A DNA stretch of 64,000 bases from Hypomyces perniciosus (GCA_008477525.1 SPDT01000015.1:172666-236665); one strand, 5' to 3'. Positions 37,420-48,700 are shown, counted from the first letter of the stretch. Notes: a model not told the origin generated them from the sequence alone. Numbers and translations are program-made.

Positions 37420-38228
37420 TGTTGTAACAGCCAAGTACTCTGCGACCCCAGTGTGTATTACCTCGTCAGAGAGCTTCGCCACGCCATTCTCCGCAGTTGA
37501 ACACGATGAAAGGTAGGCGATTTGCGCATTCTGAGGCATTTCTGATATGCGCTGAACAGTTAGTCCGTTCTGCTATAGGATGTCACCGGACGTCACCCGG
37601 ACTGGGCCTGTAAAGTCAGACCACTGTTGACAGGGTTAATGCTATACGAAATGCCGTGGCACGCAAAATGGGCAAACCGGACCTTTTGTATGCATTGTGG
37701 CACGTCGCCAGCACTTGGCTGGGTGGGTATATCCATCTGCACGTATATGCGGCTGAACTGAATCTTCAATTTGAACTGCCTCTTCTGTTATACCGGGAAG
37801 TGGGTCAGGCCACTGTCCTACCGACGACGGAGGAGACGTTAGCATTGTGGTGATGAGCATGGATTGGTTATTTGCCTATAGTTTTCCTTCCCTCTTTGCG
37901 AGTCTTTGGCATATCCTGGCTCCTTGATAGACAGGCCTAGCGGGACGCGGTACTACTATTACCATAGCCTATATTGCCTTTTTGTATATATACCAGCAGC
38001 ATATATACCAGGACGCCTCGTTTGCAGTCTCGCCTTGTATCAAGGAACGCTAATCATTTTTGAATATGAAATGACTCCTCTTTCTCCTCGTAGGTGAAGA
38101 TGGCAGTAAGAAGGTTGTGGGAAAGGCTTGCATCTGCGGCCCAATTTTCTGTTAGCAGCTGAGTGCTGGGATAATGCATGTCTCCGCTCAGGCATGTTTT
38201 TAACCACGTCACGCACTATTGAATGCAA
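37420..38228 (-). pseudogene. CHAT-domain protein (caspase-HetF-like), frameshifted
   Basis: Minus-strand text from three frames assembles into a CHAT domain, the caspase-like fold found C-terminal to TPRs in many fungal proteins. First, at about 37860-37735, comes DPLPGITEEA. Then FAHFACHGISYSINP puts the catalytic His-Gly at 37653-37661. After another frame change, ISEMPQNAQIAYLSSCSTAE puts the catalytic Cys at 37501-37503, followed by KLSDEVIH. Thus both residues of the His/Cys dyad survive, but two frame breaks (near 37737 and 37590) and a TAG near 37576 kill the frame. A helical stretch upstream (38228-38040, ERRHALSQHSA, GERGVI) resembles the region that precedes CHAT domains. The usual ~200 residues between it and the domain are mostly missing. 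The TPR part is absent. Confidence 0.72.
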
Positions 38229-38761
38229 GCTGGCCGCATGGTGGGGGACTTCCTAATATGGTTCGGTTTGCAGTTAGGAACGGCTGAGATCTATGCCAAG
38301 TATCAATAGTTTTTAGGACTCTGCTCAGGCAGATTAACACTAGACGCTGGGAATTTGTTTAATTTTTTTTTAGAAATCCCAGCAATAAAATTTTTCAGCT
38401 TGAATCAAGGTAGACATGAAAGTGAGTCGTGGAGTCGTATTATTGTTGTAGTAAGGACGAGTCTTAACTGAATTATCGACATCAACCTTGAGGACCATGG
38501 CGGATGCATAATAGTTTAAGACATCCAAAATAAAGTACGTTCAAGAATTACTATTCCCTCAAGAAGCGTCAGTCAGGCCACATTCAACGCCAACTACAAA
38601 TATTACTATAAGTTTGAATGGGAGAAAATGTATAGAATAACAATAATATGATCTAATGTATATATATCCAAATACTACAGCCGATCCTTTGTACTTTCCA
38701 TGCGGGAGAGGCTCATTCCATCATATCTATTCTCATCCTAGATGTCGGCTTCTTTTTCTGT
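38229..38761. other. Intergenic, downstream of the small secreted protein gene
   Basis: 533 bp of mixed composition with no protein-like frame on either strand. It would include the 3' untranslated region of the secreted-protein gene (minus strand, leftward from 38761). A run of T with RIP-like AT richness lies at 38355-38400. Open stretches overlapping 38656-38913 are out-of-frame readings of the secreted protein exon. Confidence 0.45.
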
Positions 38762-39044
38762 TTATTGGAATTTGCAGCAGTATAGGCGGAAGTTGCTGGA
38801 ATTTGGGCATGCTTCACGGACGGCCGCACCCCATCCCAATTCAGCAGGGCATCGGGGGGCTCTAGCACAGGCTGTCCAGTAGCAGGAAGCGGCCTCGGCA
38901 GCAGGCGCAGCATTATCTTTCAGTAGACATATAATTAGCAGTAGTTCTTGTCCAGTCTCAGTAAATATAGAAACAAAGGTATTACTTACCGGCAGGCATA
39001 GCCGCTGCGACAAGAGCAGTAGTGAGAAGGAGCTTGAACTGCAT
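38762..39044 (-). CDS. Small cysteine-rich secreted protein, two exons, intact (effector-like)
   Basis: Exons 39044-38990 and 38916-38762 join in frame across a 73-bp intron (donor GTAAGT, acceptor AAG, a CTAAT-like branch site) to give 69 residues with a TAA stop. Residues 1-18 (MQFKLLLTTALVAAAMPA) are a textbook signal peptide. A short Ala-rich linker follows, then a compact domain with six Cys at 30, 35, 41, 55, 65 and 66 (C-x4-C-x5-C-x13-C-x9-CC), enough for three disulphides. There is no GPI or membrane tail, so it should be secreted. Size, composition and subtelomeric site fit the effector or antimicrobial-type small secreted proteins of plant-associated or soil fungi, but no family was recognised and the role is unknown. 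It shows no nonsense codon and normal base composition. The AAG acceptor is the weak point of the model. Confidence 0.78.
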
Positions 39045-39141
39045 TTTAATGGATTGTAGTAAATAGGTATTGCAATAGGAGGAAATTGAAACTTGATGTG
39101 TAAGAACTTGATGTTTAGGAAAGGGAGAGGGAGACGGGAGG

Positions 39142-39152
39142 TATTATATAGT
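39142..39152 (-). promoter_or_regulatory. Putative TATA box of the secreted-protein gene
   Basis: CTATATAATAC on the minus strand, about 100 bp upstream of the ATG at 39044, a usual spacing for fungal genes. The LINE end near 39190 lies just beyond it, leaving very little upstream sequence of the original gene. Confidence 0.4.
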
Positions 39153-39189
39153 AGGTATGGACATGACTTGGAAAATCTCTTAGCTAATG

Positions 39190-40540
39190 TTTATGTAACG
39201 GTAAAAGTACCCCTACCAATACATATCGCATCTAACCCAAATCTAGCGGTCTCCCCCGGGAGGAGGGGTTCTTCCCGCAGGATCTACCCGCAGCCTCGAT
39301 TACAGCGGAGTAGGGGTGTTGACATGAGCTCTGGGGCTGCTCTTCTTGAGCTCCATGCAACCTCCCCACTTGTTTCTTTTATTCCTTTCTTTACTATGCT
39401 TTTGGATACTCCCGTGGCTGCCTAGCTACTTACCTCGCCCTGGACCCATATCCAGTCCGGGGGTAGGGTGTGCGTACTGGCTTATATTGTTATGATATGA
39501 TATGATATCCCATTAACGTCCTATGGCACAAAGGCCACCAATCCCAGTAGGGCAAAAGGACGTGCTATTAAACACACAAGCATCCCTATATAGCATTTTA
39601 TCGCCTCAAGGGCACAGTCTTCTAGCTCCACTCCCGTCAGCGGGTCGAAGAGGCGCGAGAATCTGGCGTATTATGTTATATATCCTACGCCAATTCTGGC
39701 CTAGCTTTCCGGGGCGTTTATCTCCCAGTATTTCTCTTGTAGGGTAGCCCTTTCCACCTTCGCCCAGCGTTTGATGTGTGCTAGAGTTCTCCAGCTCTGA
39801 GGGGGGGATTCGAGAGCCGTCCCCTCTTTCGCCAGCTTGTCCGCCACTTTATTGCCTCGTATGTCTTTGTGGCCTGGTACCCAGGAAACGAACACCTTGC
39901 GGGGGTGTATCTCTTTGGCTATGCGTTGGAACCGCATGAACTCTTGTAACGAGGCTGGGGCTTTATTTTGCAGGCCCTTGATTACTGACGTGTTGCCGAG
40001 AAAGACGTGTATTTCGCTGATCCCGGGGTCGTTCCTTGCAAGCCTGGCTGCTATTTCGATCGCCCTGGCAACCCCCGTGACCTCTGCGTCGTACACTTCC
40101 GCGTTTGCGAGCGCCCCAAGGTCTTTATGGGCCCTGGCCCTGTGGTACACTATCGCTCCCCATCCTGTTACGTGGTTGAGCTGGGAACCGTCTAAGTAGG
40201 CCACGCTTGTTGAGGCCGGCAGTGAGTTCACCAGCTTAAGGTGTTTCCGCGTGGCCAACTCCTTCCCTAGTGTCTCAAAGTTCGGGCCAGCCCTGACAAA
40301 GCGGGATTTTTTGACGGAGTGGGTCGGGCGGTCCGGCCGATAAGCCTGGCTGTCCTCTGTAGGCGCGTCGCGGGAAGCTGGGTGGTTGGTCTGTTGATCC
40401 TGTTGGCCAGCGGGTGGGAGCGGTCCAGGCCCGCGAGTCGAGCGGCGTTTCTTACTCTCGCCTGGGCGAGCACTATGAGTGCGGCAAGGGGTGTGAAAAA
40501 AAAGCGAGACACGCCCCTCCTAAAATGCCGCACGCCCTTT
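39190..40540 (-). mobile_element. Tad-like LINE, 5'-truncated 3' end
   Basis: Minus-strand text from 40533 to about 40300 is the stretch that follows the RT domain in Tad1-clade LINEs (PLAALIVLAQARVRNAARLA, then LDRSHPLANRI). A frame change leads to an RNase H domain. Below 39700 come several hundred bases of apparent 3' untranslated sequence with a short TGATA-type tandem repeat (39488-39510). The 3' end is placed near 39190 from sequence character only, because no target duplication was found. The left half of ORF2 (endonuclease, most of RT) and ORF1 are missing. It is not RIP-saturated, so it is young or escaped as a single copy. Confidence 0.6.
39701..40309 (-). pseudogene. LINE RNase H domain with a lost catalytic Asp
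   Basis: The open frame runs through 40258 (an internal ATG) and extends upstream to about 40309 (SRFVRAGPNFETLGKELATR), ending at TAG/TAA-type stop 39701-39703. RNase H landmarks are in order: AYLDGS (first Asp), AEVYDAEVTG (Glu), IHVFLGNTSVIKG where the family has F-S/L-D-N, so the third acidic residue is Gly (GAC to GGC), and VPGHKDIRGNKVADKLAKEG with the His and last Asp intact. The frame ends INAPES, just where this clade continues toward a zinc knuckle. With one of the metal-binding acids missing the domain should be inactive. It is unlikely to be a host RNase H, because the preceding text is LINE RT. Confidence 0.75.
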
Positions 40541-40595
40541 TATCCGCGCCTCAACACATACAATTTACTATTATACAAAGACCTATTATTGACAA

Positions 40596-40853
40596 TTACC
40601 AAGCAGTCCGTTTTCCATTTAACTGAATTACATGTTCCAGTCTCCAAGGCATAGAGTTAATCTAGTTATTGATTGTTTGTTGCGATAGCTTCTCCCAGCC
40701 TTCCTCAGCTAGCTGCTTGAGGGTATCTTTATCCCAGAGTGGCCGTTGGCGAACTTCTTCCTTTGCGGCCAGCCAGCAATTTTCAACCGGGCTTAAGTCA
40801 GGTGTTAACCTTAGGAATGATGACAGGAATAAAAAGCCGGAATCGTCGTACAA
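40596..40853 (-). pseudogene. Tc1/mariner (DDE) transposase, C-terminal fragment
   Basis: Minus-strand text reads LTPDLSPVENCWLAAKEEVR, which is the third-acid motif (SPDLNPIE-N-x-W) of Tc1/mariner DDE transposases. It is followed by the usual helical tail (LWDKDTLKQLAEEGWEKL, QQTINN). The frame is then interrupted by TAG (at 40659-40664) where the tail expects Trp, and reading on gives INSMPWRLEHVIQLNG to a natural stop at 40596-40598. The text upstream of 40853 loses frame, so the first two Asp regions and the DNA-binding domain are missing. The Glu of the triad is present, but the fragment cannot act. Confidence 0.75.
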
Positions 40854-41117
40854 TGACAGCCGGATCCGTCAGCCAATTCGCTGAATCCGTCGTCATTATG
40901 TAGTAGGTTTAATATAGAAACAAGTCAGTATCCATTTGTTAGGTCACTCCTTATGTATTTAACCAGCAGCTTGTCCCCCCAAACTTGGGATCAGCAGAAG
41001 AGTATTAATTCGATCGTTTCCAAGCTATCTATATACCCTTATACTGTTGATCTGTGATTGATAGTATAGTTAAGGTAAAACCTGTGCTTGGCTATAGGGT
41101 TAAGCCGAGATTTTTAT
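40854..41117. other. Right edge of gene island, no gene recognised
   Basis: 264 bp in which composition falls back toward the RIP background. It may contain decayed N-terminal sequence of the mariner fragment, but no motif could be placed. Confidence 0.4.
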
Positions 41118-41230
41118 ACCTTTATAGCTTTAAAGACTTTTGCATTTTAGGTTTAAAGATTCTTATACTTTAGGTTTAAAGATTCTTATACTTTCAATTT
41201 AAAAAGTTTTATCCTTTAAGTTTTAAAAGG
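41118..41230 (+). repeat. RIP-altered tandem 22-23 bp repeat
   Basis: At least four forward units of the type TTTAGGTTTAAAGATTCTTATA. These are the C/T- and G/A-altered form of the units at 34422-34560 (GGTTTGAAGACTCTTGTACC). The two clusters bracket the gene island. Confidence 0.6.
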
Positions 41231-41757
41231 AAATTATATTTACTTTATATAAGACATTAATTTAATATATTTATATTAATATAATAATATAAATAGTAAA
41301 GTTTATAATTTATAATTAATAGTTATTAATATAAATAAATAAATACTATTATTTAAGTTTAAAGTAGCGATAATTAATTTACTATTTAATATACTTATAA
41401 TAGTTAAACTTTATTAAAACGTTAATTATAAATAAATTACTATTATATATAGGCTTTTTTACTGTAATTAAATTATAAAGAAAATAATTTAATTTACCTA
41501 TTAAACTTAAACAGTTATATAAATTAAGGTTTTAATTAAGCTTTAAAGACCTAGATTATTATAGTTAAAATTCTATATAGAAATAATAATAATAGCGATT
41601 ATATAGTTTAATATATATATATAACAGATAAAAAAGATTAAATAATAAGATAAATAATAAAGTATAGAGAATTTAAAAGTATAAAAGGGATAAAGGGATA
41701 ATATTAATATATATTTATTATTATTTTAAAGTAATAAAGTGCTAATAGGCTATTAAA
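41231..41757. other. AT-rich, RIP-saturated spacer
   Basis: 527 bp almost without C or G, with no frame. It is the flank into which element D inserted. The 5 bp before D (TTAAA, 41753-41757) have no matching copy after D. Confidence 0.5.
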
Positions 41758-42181
41758 TGAGCGACAAGCTAGTTGTATATATATATAAAGGAAATCTATA
41801 TACAATTATTTATGTTCTGGTAAGCGTTGCTGCAATCACTGTAATAGTACAGTAATTGAGTAAGTAATTACACTTTTTAGTGTAGTGAGTGTTTAAGTGA
41901 TTACTTTTAGCGTAGTGATTACTTTTTGATAATTGGTCAGTGTAATTAATATTCTCCTGTACCCCTATGACCTAGTCTTCGATATAGTTAAGTCGTAATA
42001 CAATATCCCGCTCCTATTAGTCTTATCCTTAAAACCTGTTTAATCCCTTCCCTTTTCTTATACATAATATCCTCTTCCCATCTATTTTATTATATCTAAT
42101 AATTTATAGCCTACTCATACTAAATTAACTTTTTATCATTATAAGCTTGCAGATTTAATTGATATTGACGGTTTTGACGTT

Positions 42182-42720
42182 ATGCTTTGTTCTTATTGTC
42201 TCTCTCGCGGCCTGAAGTATTGTATAAGCGATCGCTCTTTAAAATACAGTAAGTGCATTCGTGCTAGTTGTCTGTGTAATAGTGCGGGGGTTGCGTTGAG
42301 CTCTTGTATATTTCCCTGGGGTCTTTCTTTCAGTGTCGTGGCTGAGACTGTTTCTTAATGTCGAGTATTATTTCTGAGTCGCGACGTCTTAATTCCGCTA
42401 AAGAGTCGGCGGAAGAACTTTTATTGCTTCGTTATAAAGCCCTTTACAAGGCCTAGGCGGAAATAGACAAGGCCTTAAATTATTTAGAGCGTCTCCGTCG
42501 TCAGAAATGATAGCTGCGGACTAAAGGTAAAGAGATAGTTAAGTATAGGTTAGAATCTTTAGATAAACTGGAAGATTTAAAGCGGCAGGAATCGGAAATT
42601 CTTTTAAAGGTTTAGGACTTTTAGGGTATCGATCTTCTTACTTTCGACGCCTTATTAGACCCTTTATTAGGAGGCCTAGATTTCAGTGGAATTGCTGTAG
42701 AGTCATCTAAAAGTGCTTAA
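42182..42720 (+). pseudogene. Antisense accessory gene of element D: Cys-rich motif plus coiled coil
   Basis: This is on the strand opposite to the element's gag-pol, just inside the 3' LTR. Exon 1 (42182-42289) reads MLCSYCLSRGLKYCISD and then CIRASCLC, a cluster of Cys spaced like a short zinc-binding module. A 44-bp GT-AG intron (42290-42333) leads to exon 2 (42334-42720), with RLNSAKESAEELLLLRYKAL, then Leu/Lys/Glu/Arg-rich heptads (LESLDKLEDLKRQESEILL) predicted as coiled coil, ending SSKSA-TAA. Six in-frame stops in exon 2 replace Gln, Arg or Trp codons. The same kind of short Cys-plus-coiled-coil frame is, to my knowledge, common beside fungal gypsy elements, and its function is unknown. 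Intron boundaries are inferred from frame. Confidence 0.55.
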
Positions 42721-45700
42721 AGTATTCCTTAGGTTCTTAGGAGTTATATTCTTTTTTATAGTTTTTCCACTTTACTAAATACTAATATTTATTGCCTTTT
42801 ATTTTTATAGCTTTAATTTCTTTAACGTTATACTCTTTTTTAACCAGTAAAACTTTAATTAAATCTATAATTAATCTATTTTTTAATTTATTTTATAATA
42901 CTTTTTTAAATAGTAAAATATAAAATACTAGGTAAATCTAAATACTGTCTAATAGTATAAATTTATAAATAACTTTTAAAATAACTTTTTTAATTAAGGT
43001 TTAAGTTTTTTAAAATCTAATTTATTGCTTAGTTGCATTATTTTAATATTCGCAGTTTTTTTTCCTGGCAAATATTAATATAGGTAAACTATATCTCCCT
43101 TTTTAAAGATTAGTCCTTTTAATCTATATTTATTAATATATTTCTTTATTCTTTTTTATATAAAATAAAAGTAGACTTATATTTTTTTATATAATTACTT
43201 TATATTTTCAGCTTTAATTTATACTTTATTAATATATAGGCCTTTCTTTAACGCTTTATATATATCTGTCGTAAAGCTATAGTTGGCGTATATAAGGCTA
43301 AGTCTAGTTAATTCCGAAATATTGCTGTTATAGGATATTTATACAATTAATAGTTTCTCTACTTAATCGTCTTAATTAAAGTTAATATAACTTCTTAAAT
43401 AGGCTTTAATAATCTAGTTAATACATTCTATCTAACTATTTATCTATAAGTAATATATAGTATTAAGCTTATAATTTATACTTAATTGATTTATAAATGC
43501 TTACTAGAATTTAAACGTAAAGGTTAATCTTTAGTTAGAAATAATCTCAGCTAAAATTATATAGTTAACTGCGATAAATCGCAAGAATATATAAGCCAAT
43601 ATCTCTATATTTATTGCTTTTTTATATAAAAGGAAGTAAGAGTATTTAATAAATCAGTCTATAATTACTACAATACTATTATACTTAATCTTTAATCCTG
43701 GTTTAATAGATAATAGTAGTTTAATAATAAAGTCTAATAAGATTAACTCTTATAGTTATTCCAGTATTAGTAAAGGTTAGAGTTTGCTGTATAGTTTATA
43801 TTTTAAAGGCTTAATTATTTTATAAGTTATATAGCGAGAAATAATATTTTATATTATTTTCTTAAGCCTTTAAAACTTAAAATACCTTTATATTTATTTA
43901 TAAATCTTATAAATACCTTTATATTTATATCCTAAGTGTTAATAAACTTTTATAACTATATTCTTTTAAAGTTTATCTAAAATTTAAATCTTTTTATTTT
44001 ATTATTAAATTCTTTTTTTATTAAACTCTATATCTTCTAGGAATTTATTATTATTTTAAATAGTATAGTACTCTTTAATGCATTAAAGTATAATATTATT
44101 ACTAGATACTTTATATATAGCTTAAAGTGCTATTTATTAGTAATATCTTTTAAAGGTCTGCTTTAAGATCTGCCTAGTATACTTAATTTTTCCCTAGTTA
44201 TAATTGGCTTATCTGCTAAGCGCATCTGCTTATCTGTTTTTAAATCCTTTTTAGTAGATTAGGATATAGTTGAATTTTAAAAGGTATTTTATATAATAGA
44301 TTTACCTTTTAGAGAGTTATTAAACTGTCGCGAAGTATATAATATTCTTATAGTTAATATATACTTTAACTTTATACGTTCCTTTTAATAAATAGTATCG
44401 CTATTCTTTAAATGCAAGAATAATAGCAAGGAACTTTTTATTATATATCAGGTAGTTTAATTCTGCGCTATATAATGCTTTAAAGTAAAAGGCAATAAGG
44501 TATAATTTACTGTTTTTATCCTTTTAATTAAGCTAAACTTTTATAGTAAAGTTAAAAGCATCTATTTCAACCTTTATTTCTTTAAATAAGTTGAATATAA
44601 TAAGTATAGGTTTTTCTAAAATAAACTGTTTAAATTTATTGAATATATCCTATATATTTAATGCTTATAGAAACTTGTAATCCTTTTTAGTAAATTTATA
44701 GAGAGTTTATATAATACTTTTATAGTTTTTAATAAATTATTAATAATAGTTAATAAGTTTTAAAAAGCTTTAGACTTCTTTAACTGTTATAGGTATAGGC
44801 CAGTCTTTTACTGCTTATACCTTTAATAGATTTATATAAATTTCTTTAAAGGTAATAATATACCCTAGGAAAGTGATTTTCTATATATAGAATTCGCATT
44901 TCTCTAGTTTTATAAGTACTTTAGTATTTTATAGTGTCTGTAATACTTTATAAATATATACTTTATATTCTTTAAAGGTATTTAAAAAGATTAAGATATT
45001 ATTTAAGTAAACTACTATAAAGATCTTAAGGTATTCTTTTAATATATTATTAATTATCTTTTGGAATATTGCAGGGGCGTTAGTAAGACTGAAAGGTATA
45101 ACTAGGTATTCAAATAAACTATACTTGGTTTAAAAGGCAGTTATCTATTTGTGTTTTTCTTTAATTTAGATAAAGTTATAAGCGCCTTTAAGGTCTAGTG
45201 CTATAAACTATTTCTTTTTATATAATCTATCCTGCAATTCTGTAATTAATAGTAGTAGAGTTTTATCTTTAATAGTAGCTTTATTAACCTGTCGGTAGTC
45301 TACAATTAACTATAATTTACCTCTTTTTTTTAATATAAATATAATAGGATAGCCTGCTTCCGATAAAGAGGGTTAAATATACTATTTAGCTAATATATCG
45401 TTTAAATAGTTATATAGGCTTTTAAGCTCTTTTTCATTTAGATTGTAAATCTTATAGAAGGTAGTGCTTGCATTATCTTTAAGCTTAATTATATAGTTTT
45501 ATTAGCTATATTCTAGTAGTTTTATATTAAGTGTTTTTTTAAACAGCTTGTTATACTTTTAGTATTTTTTAGGGATATTTTACAGCTGTTCTAGTAATAC
45601 TACTGTTTTAAGGCTTTTTATTTTAAGCATTTTGTTAATATTATTGAATATTTTCTGTAAAAAGGCAATTATTTTTCAGATTTATTTATCTTTCCCTTTA

Positions 45701-48700
45701 CTTTATCTAAGTCTTATTCTTAAATAGATTATTTCTATAATTAAATTAAAGGTAACTTTTTAAGTTCTTTTTTTTAGTATACCTAGGGGTTTTATATAGG
45801 ATTTCTGCCCTGCAGCTAAGGCCTTTTTAATAGTTCTAATTGTTAGGGAAGCTTTACTATTGCATTAATAAAGCTAGCCTTTCTCTTAGTTAATATTAAA
45901 GTTATTGCATTTTAACCAAAGATAACCAAGAATAATATTATACCTATCGATATTCGCTATATTATAAAGAACTACTCTTTTGCGTTTAGCGATTTTAAGT
46001 TTAAGATAATTAATCTTTTACTTAACCTATCTGTTATTATATATAAAGGCTCCTCCTTTTACTTAATGAAGTTAGTATAGTCTAGTTTTCTCTTTTTAAG
46101 GTAACTATAAGCGATTTATAGTTATAGGTGCAATAAAATTGCCTATCGCTTTACTATCTATTGATATATATAGCTGATATCCTTTAACTATTATCTTTAG
46201 TTTAAGATAATAGTAAATCTTTATTATTACTTTTATTGTTTAATATTTCGAGAGATATAATTTATTAATTATTACTTTATAGCCTTTTTATAGGTGACGT
46301 TAATTATTTCCCGATTCTTTTTTTCTTGCGTAAATTTCACAGTTAATTAAGGTTCCTTAAAGTAAATGCCACCTTCTTTTATTATAGGTGGTTTTTTTAT
46401 AGGTAATAAAATTGAATTGGTTTTAATATAGTCTTTTTGTAATTTCATTAATCTTTTTATCTTTTAATGTAGGTTTATACTTTATATACTTCTATATTTG
46501 CTATTTTTAGAGTTTTTCCTATAGGTAGGTAGTGTATTTATCCTTCTAATAGTGTATATTGTCCGGCAATAAGTATAGGGTATTATTGACTTATTATAAA
46601 TGCTAATCCTGTAATTTATTTCGCTTATATATAATATATTTTAGGCTATTGCACTCTAAGTAGTGTTATCAATTATATTTAAACTTTTCGTTATAGTAAA
46701 AGTACTATTTTATTAATTTTTCCTGGCAGTAAATATAATATCCTTTAAACTTATATCCTTTAAGTCTTTATAACTAATAATATTCCTTTAAGGTTTCAGT
46801 ATCTAGTTTAATAATAATAATCTTAAAGTCTTAATACTGTATAGTTATAATTTATTCTTTAAAAGCGTTATAATCCTACACTTATTCTACAGGGTAAAAT
46901 AGGATTCTAATTAGGAATGCATTATACTTCACTTTCTCTCAAAAGTATACTATACACCTATATACAATATAAATAACCTAGGATATAGCGTAGTGCTTTT
47001 CATAAGTGGGGTCATTTACGGCGTCGTCTCCTTATATATAGAAATATATATATTCCGCTTATATAGCTAAAGCAGCTAGGATAGCTCTAATAGCTATTTC
47101 GTTATTAGCTCTATTTTGCGTATAGAGCTATCTATACAGGCATAGGTTCAACCTGTTTTACTGTATACCCGTAGCAACTCTTTTAATTAGGTTTAGGTAG
47201 TATTCATTTAGTTTACTCCTAAGGTTACCATTTATAGGTAGCACGTTTTCTGGTTCTGAAGGTATAATACTATATAGTGACAGTCTGTATTATAAAGGGT
47301 TATTATTATTTTCATTATTAGAGTCACTGCTACTAGCCTGTCCTTTATTATCCGCAGTAATTTAGTTAAAATATCGGTAGTCGATTATAGCGACTACTTA
47401 TCTATCCAGGATACTGTTATCCCTATCTAACTCTATATGGCTAGAGTCTAGGTTTCGTTCCGTCAAACTGTCTAGGCATAGTAAATACCTGTTCACTCTA
47501 TTTTCTCTAAAAATACCTTTAAGAGTCGAGGATCTAGGTTTTAACCGGTATCCCTTTCGGTTTATTATAGATATCTTTTTAGGTTATTTTAGGTATTATC
47601 TACTTTTATCTTTACTGGATTTATAAATAACGCAGTTATTGTTATAGTATATAATCCAGCTAAGTAATATATAATTAGTAGCTTTCGAAACTATATTAAC
47701 CTTTTATTTAGGTTCTGGTGCAGGTTTTTAGGGTTTATTAGTTCTTAGCTTTTATAAAGCTTTATAGTCCCTTAAAAAATATCCTAGCTTATTACAGTTA
47801 TAATAAATAACTTTCGCCTTTCCTTTCTAAATAGTATTTAAATCTATTTAACCAAGTCTTTTATTATTAAAGCTGGCGATATATTTTTATCGCTTCTTGC
47901 CTTAGTTTATATAACTTTAATATTTATAAACTTATCTAGATTACTATCTTCCTTTTTTTATATTTATGTAAAGTTTATAAAGTAAATTGTTTATATTCAT
48001 ATATTTTTTAATAAATTTAGTAATACCTTTATTGCAGGAGAACTTATAGGCTTCCCTTTCAATTTCCAGCTTAAATCTATTATAAAAGCGTTTAATAAAG
48101 GGAAAGTTTCTTTATTTAACCTTAAAAGTATAATTCTTAAAGTATATAGTATAGTTAAAGTATTTTCCTTTTTAAACTAAGTTTATAAGTTTATTTTCTA
48201 TAGTGTATTCTTTATTAATATTATTAAAGATATTCTTTAGTTTTTCTTTAAACCAATTATAGCTGGCGAATATAAGCTATATCTGCTTATTGGCTTTGCA
48301 TTTATTATTAAAGAAATCCCTTTAAGTAAATTTAAACTATTTTAGGGCATTCCCTTTAAGTTATCTAGCAGTTAAAAAGACTTTATTAGTTTCTGTATTA
48401 AAGCTGGTTAAGAAGTAGGTGAAATAATTGCATAATTAAGTAAGAAACAGTTAAAGCGCTATAATACTTTTATTAAAGTATTTAAAGGGTTATATTTTAA
48501 GTGACTCCCTTAAGTCCCTTAAAGGTCAATTCCTTTTATAGTTTGGTATAAAGTTCGGGTTAGGTGTAGGCAGCGCTTAATTCTGTAAGTCTATAATAGT
48601 CGTTTACTGTTGGTGAATTATATAGTTAAGCCTAGCATTTTCAGTAACCAAGTACTAATAGCGTTACTCCTGTTTTATGCAGTTGGCTTTTGTATATTAA

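Noticed and set aside
37283..37516. 77-codon plus-strand open stretch with five Cys, first taken for a secreted protein exon
   Set aside because: The opposite strand carries the clear CHAT catalytic Cys motif over the same bases, so this is antisense reading. It also has no signal peptide or usable start.
38656..38913. Open frames in other phases over the secreted-protein gene, including one reading through its intron
   Set aside because: The spliced model has a signal peptide and six paired Cys. The others read the intron or the wrong frame and show no features.
39093..39747. Plus-strand open frames in the LINE tail
   Set aside because: They lie antisense to LINE 3' sequence and RNase H and have no recognisable domains.
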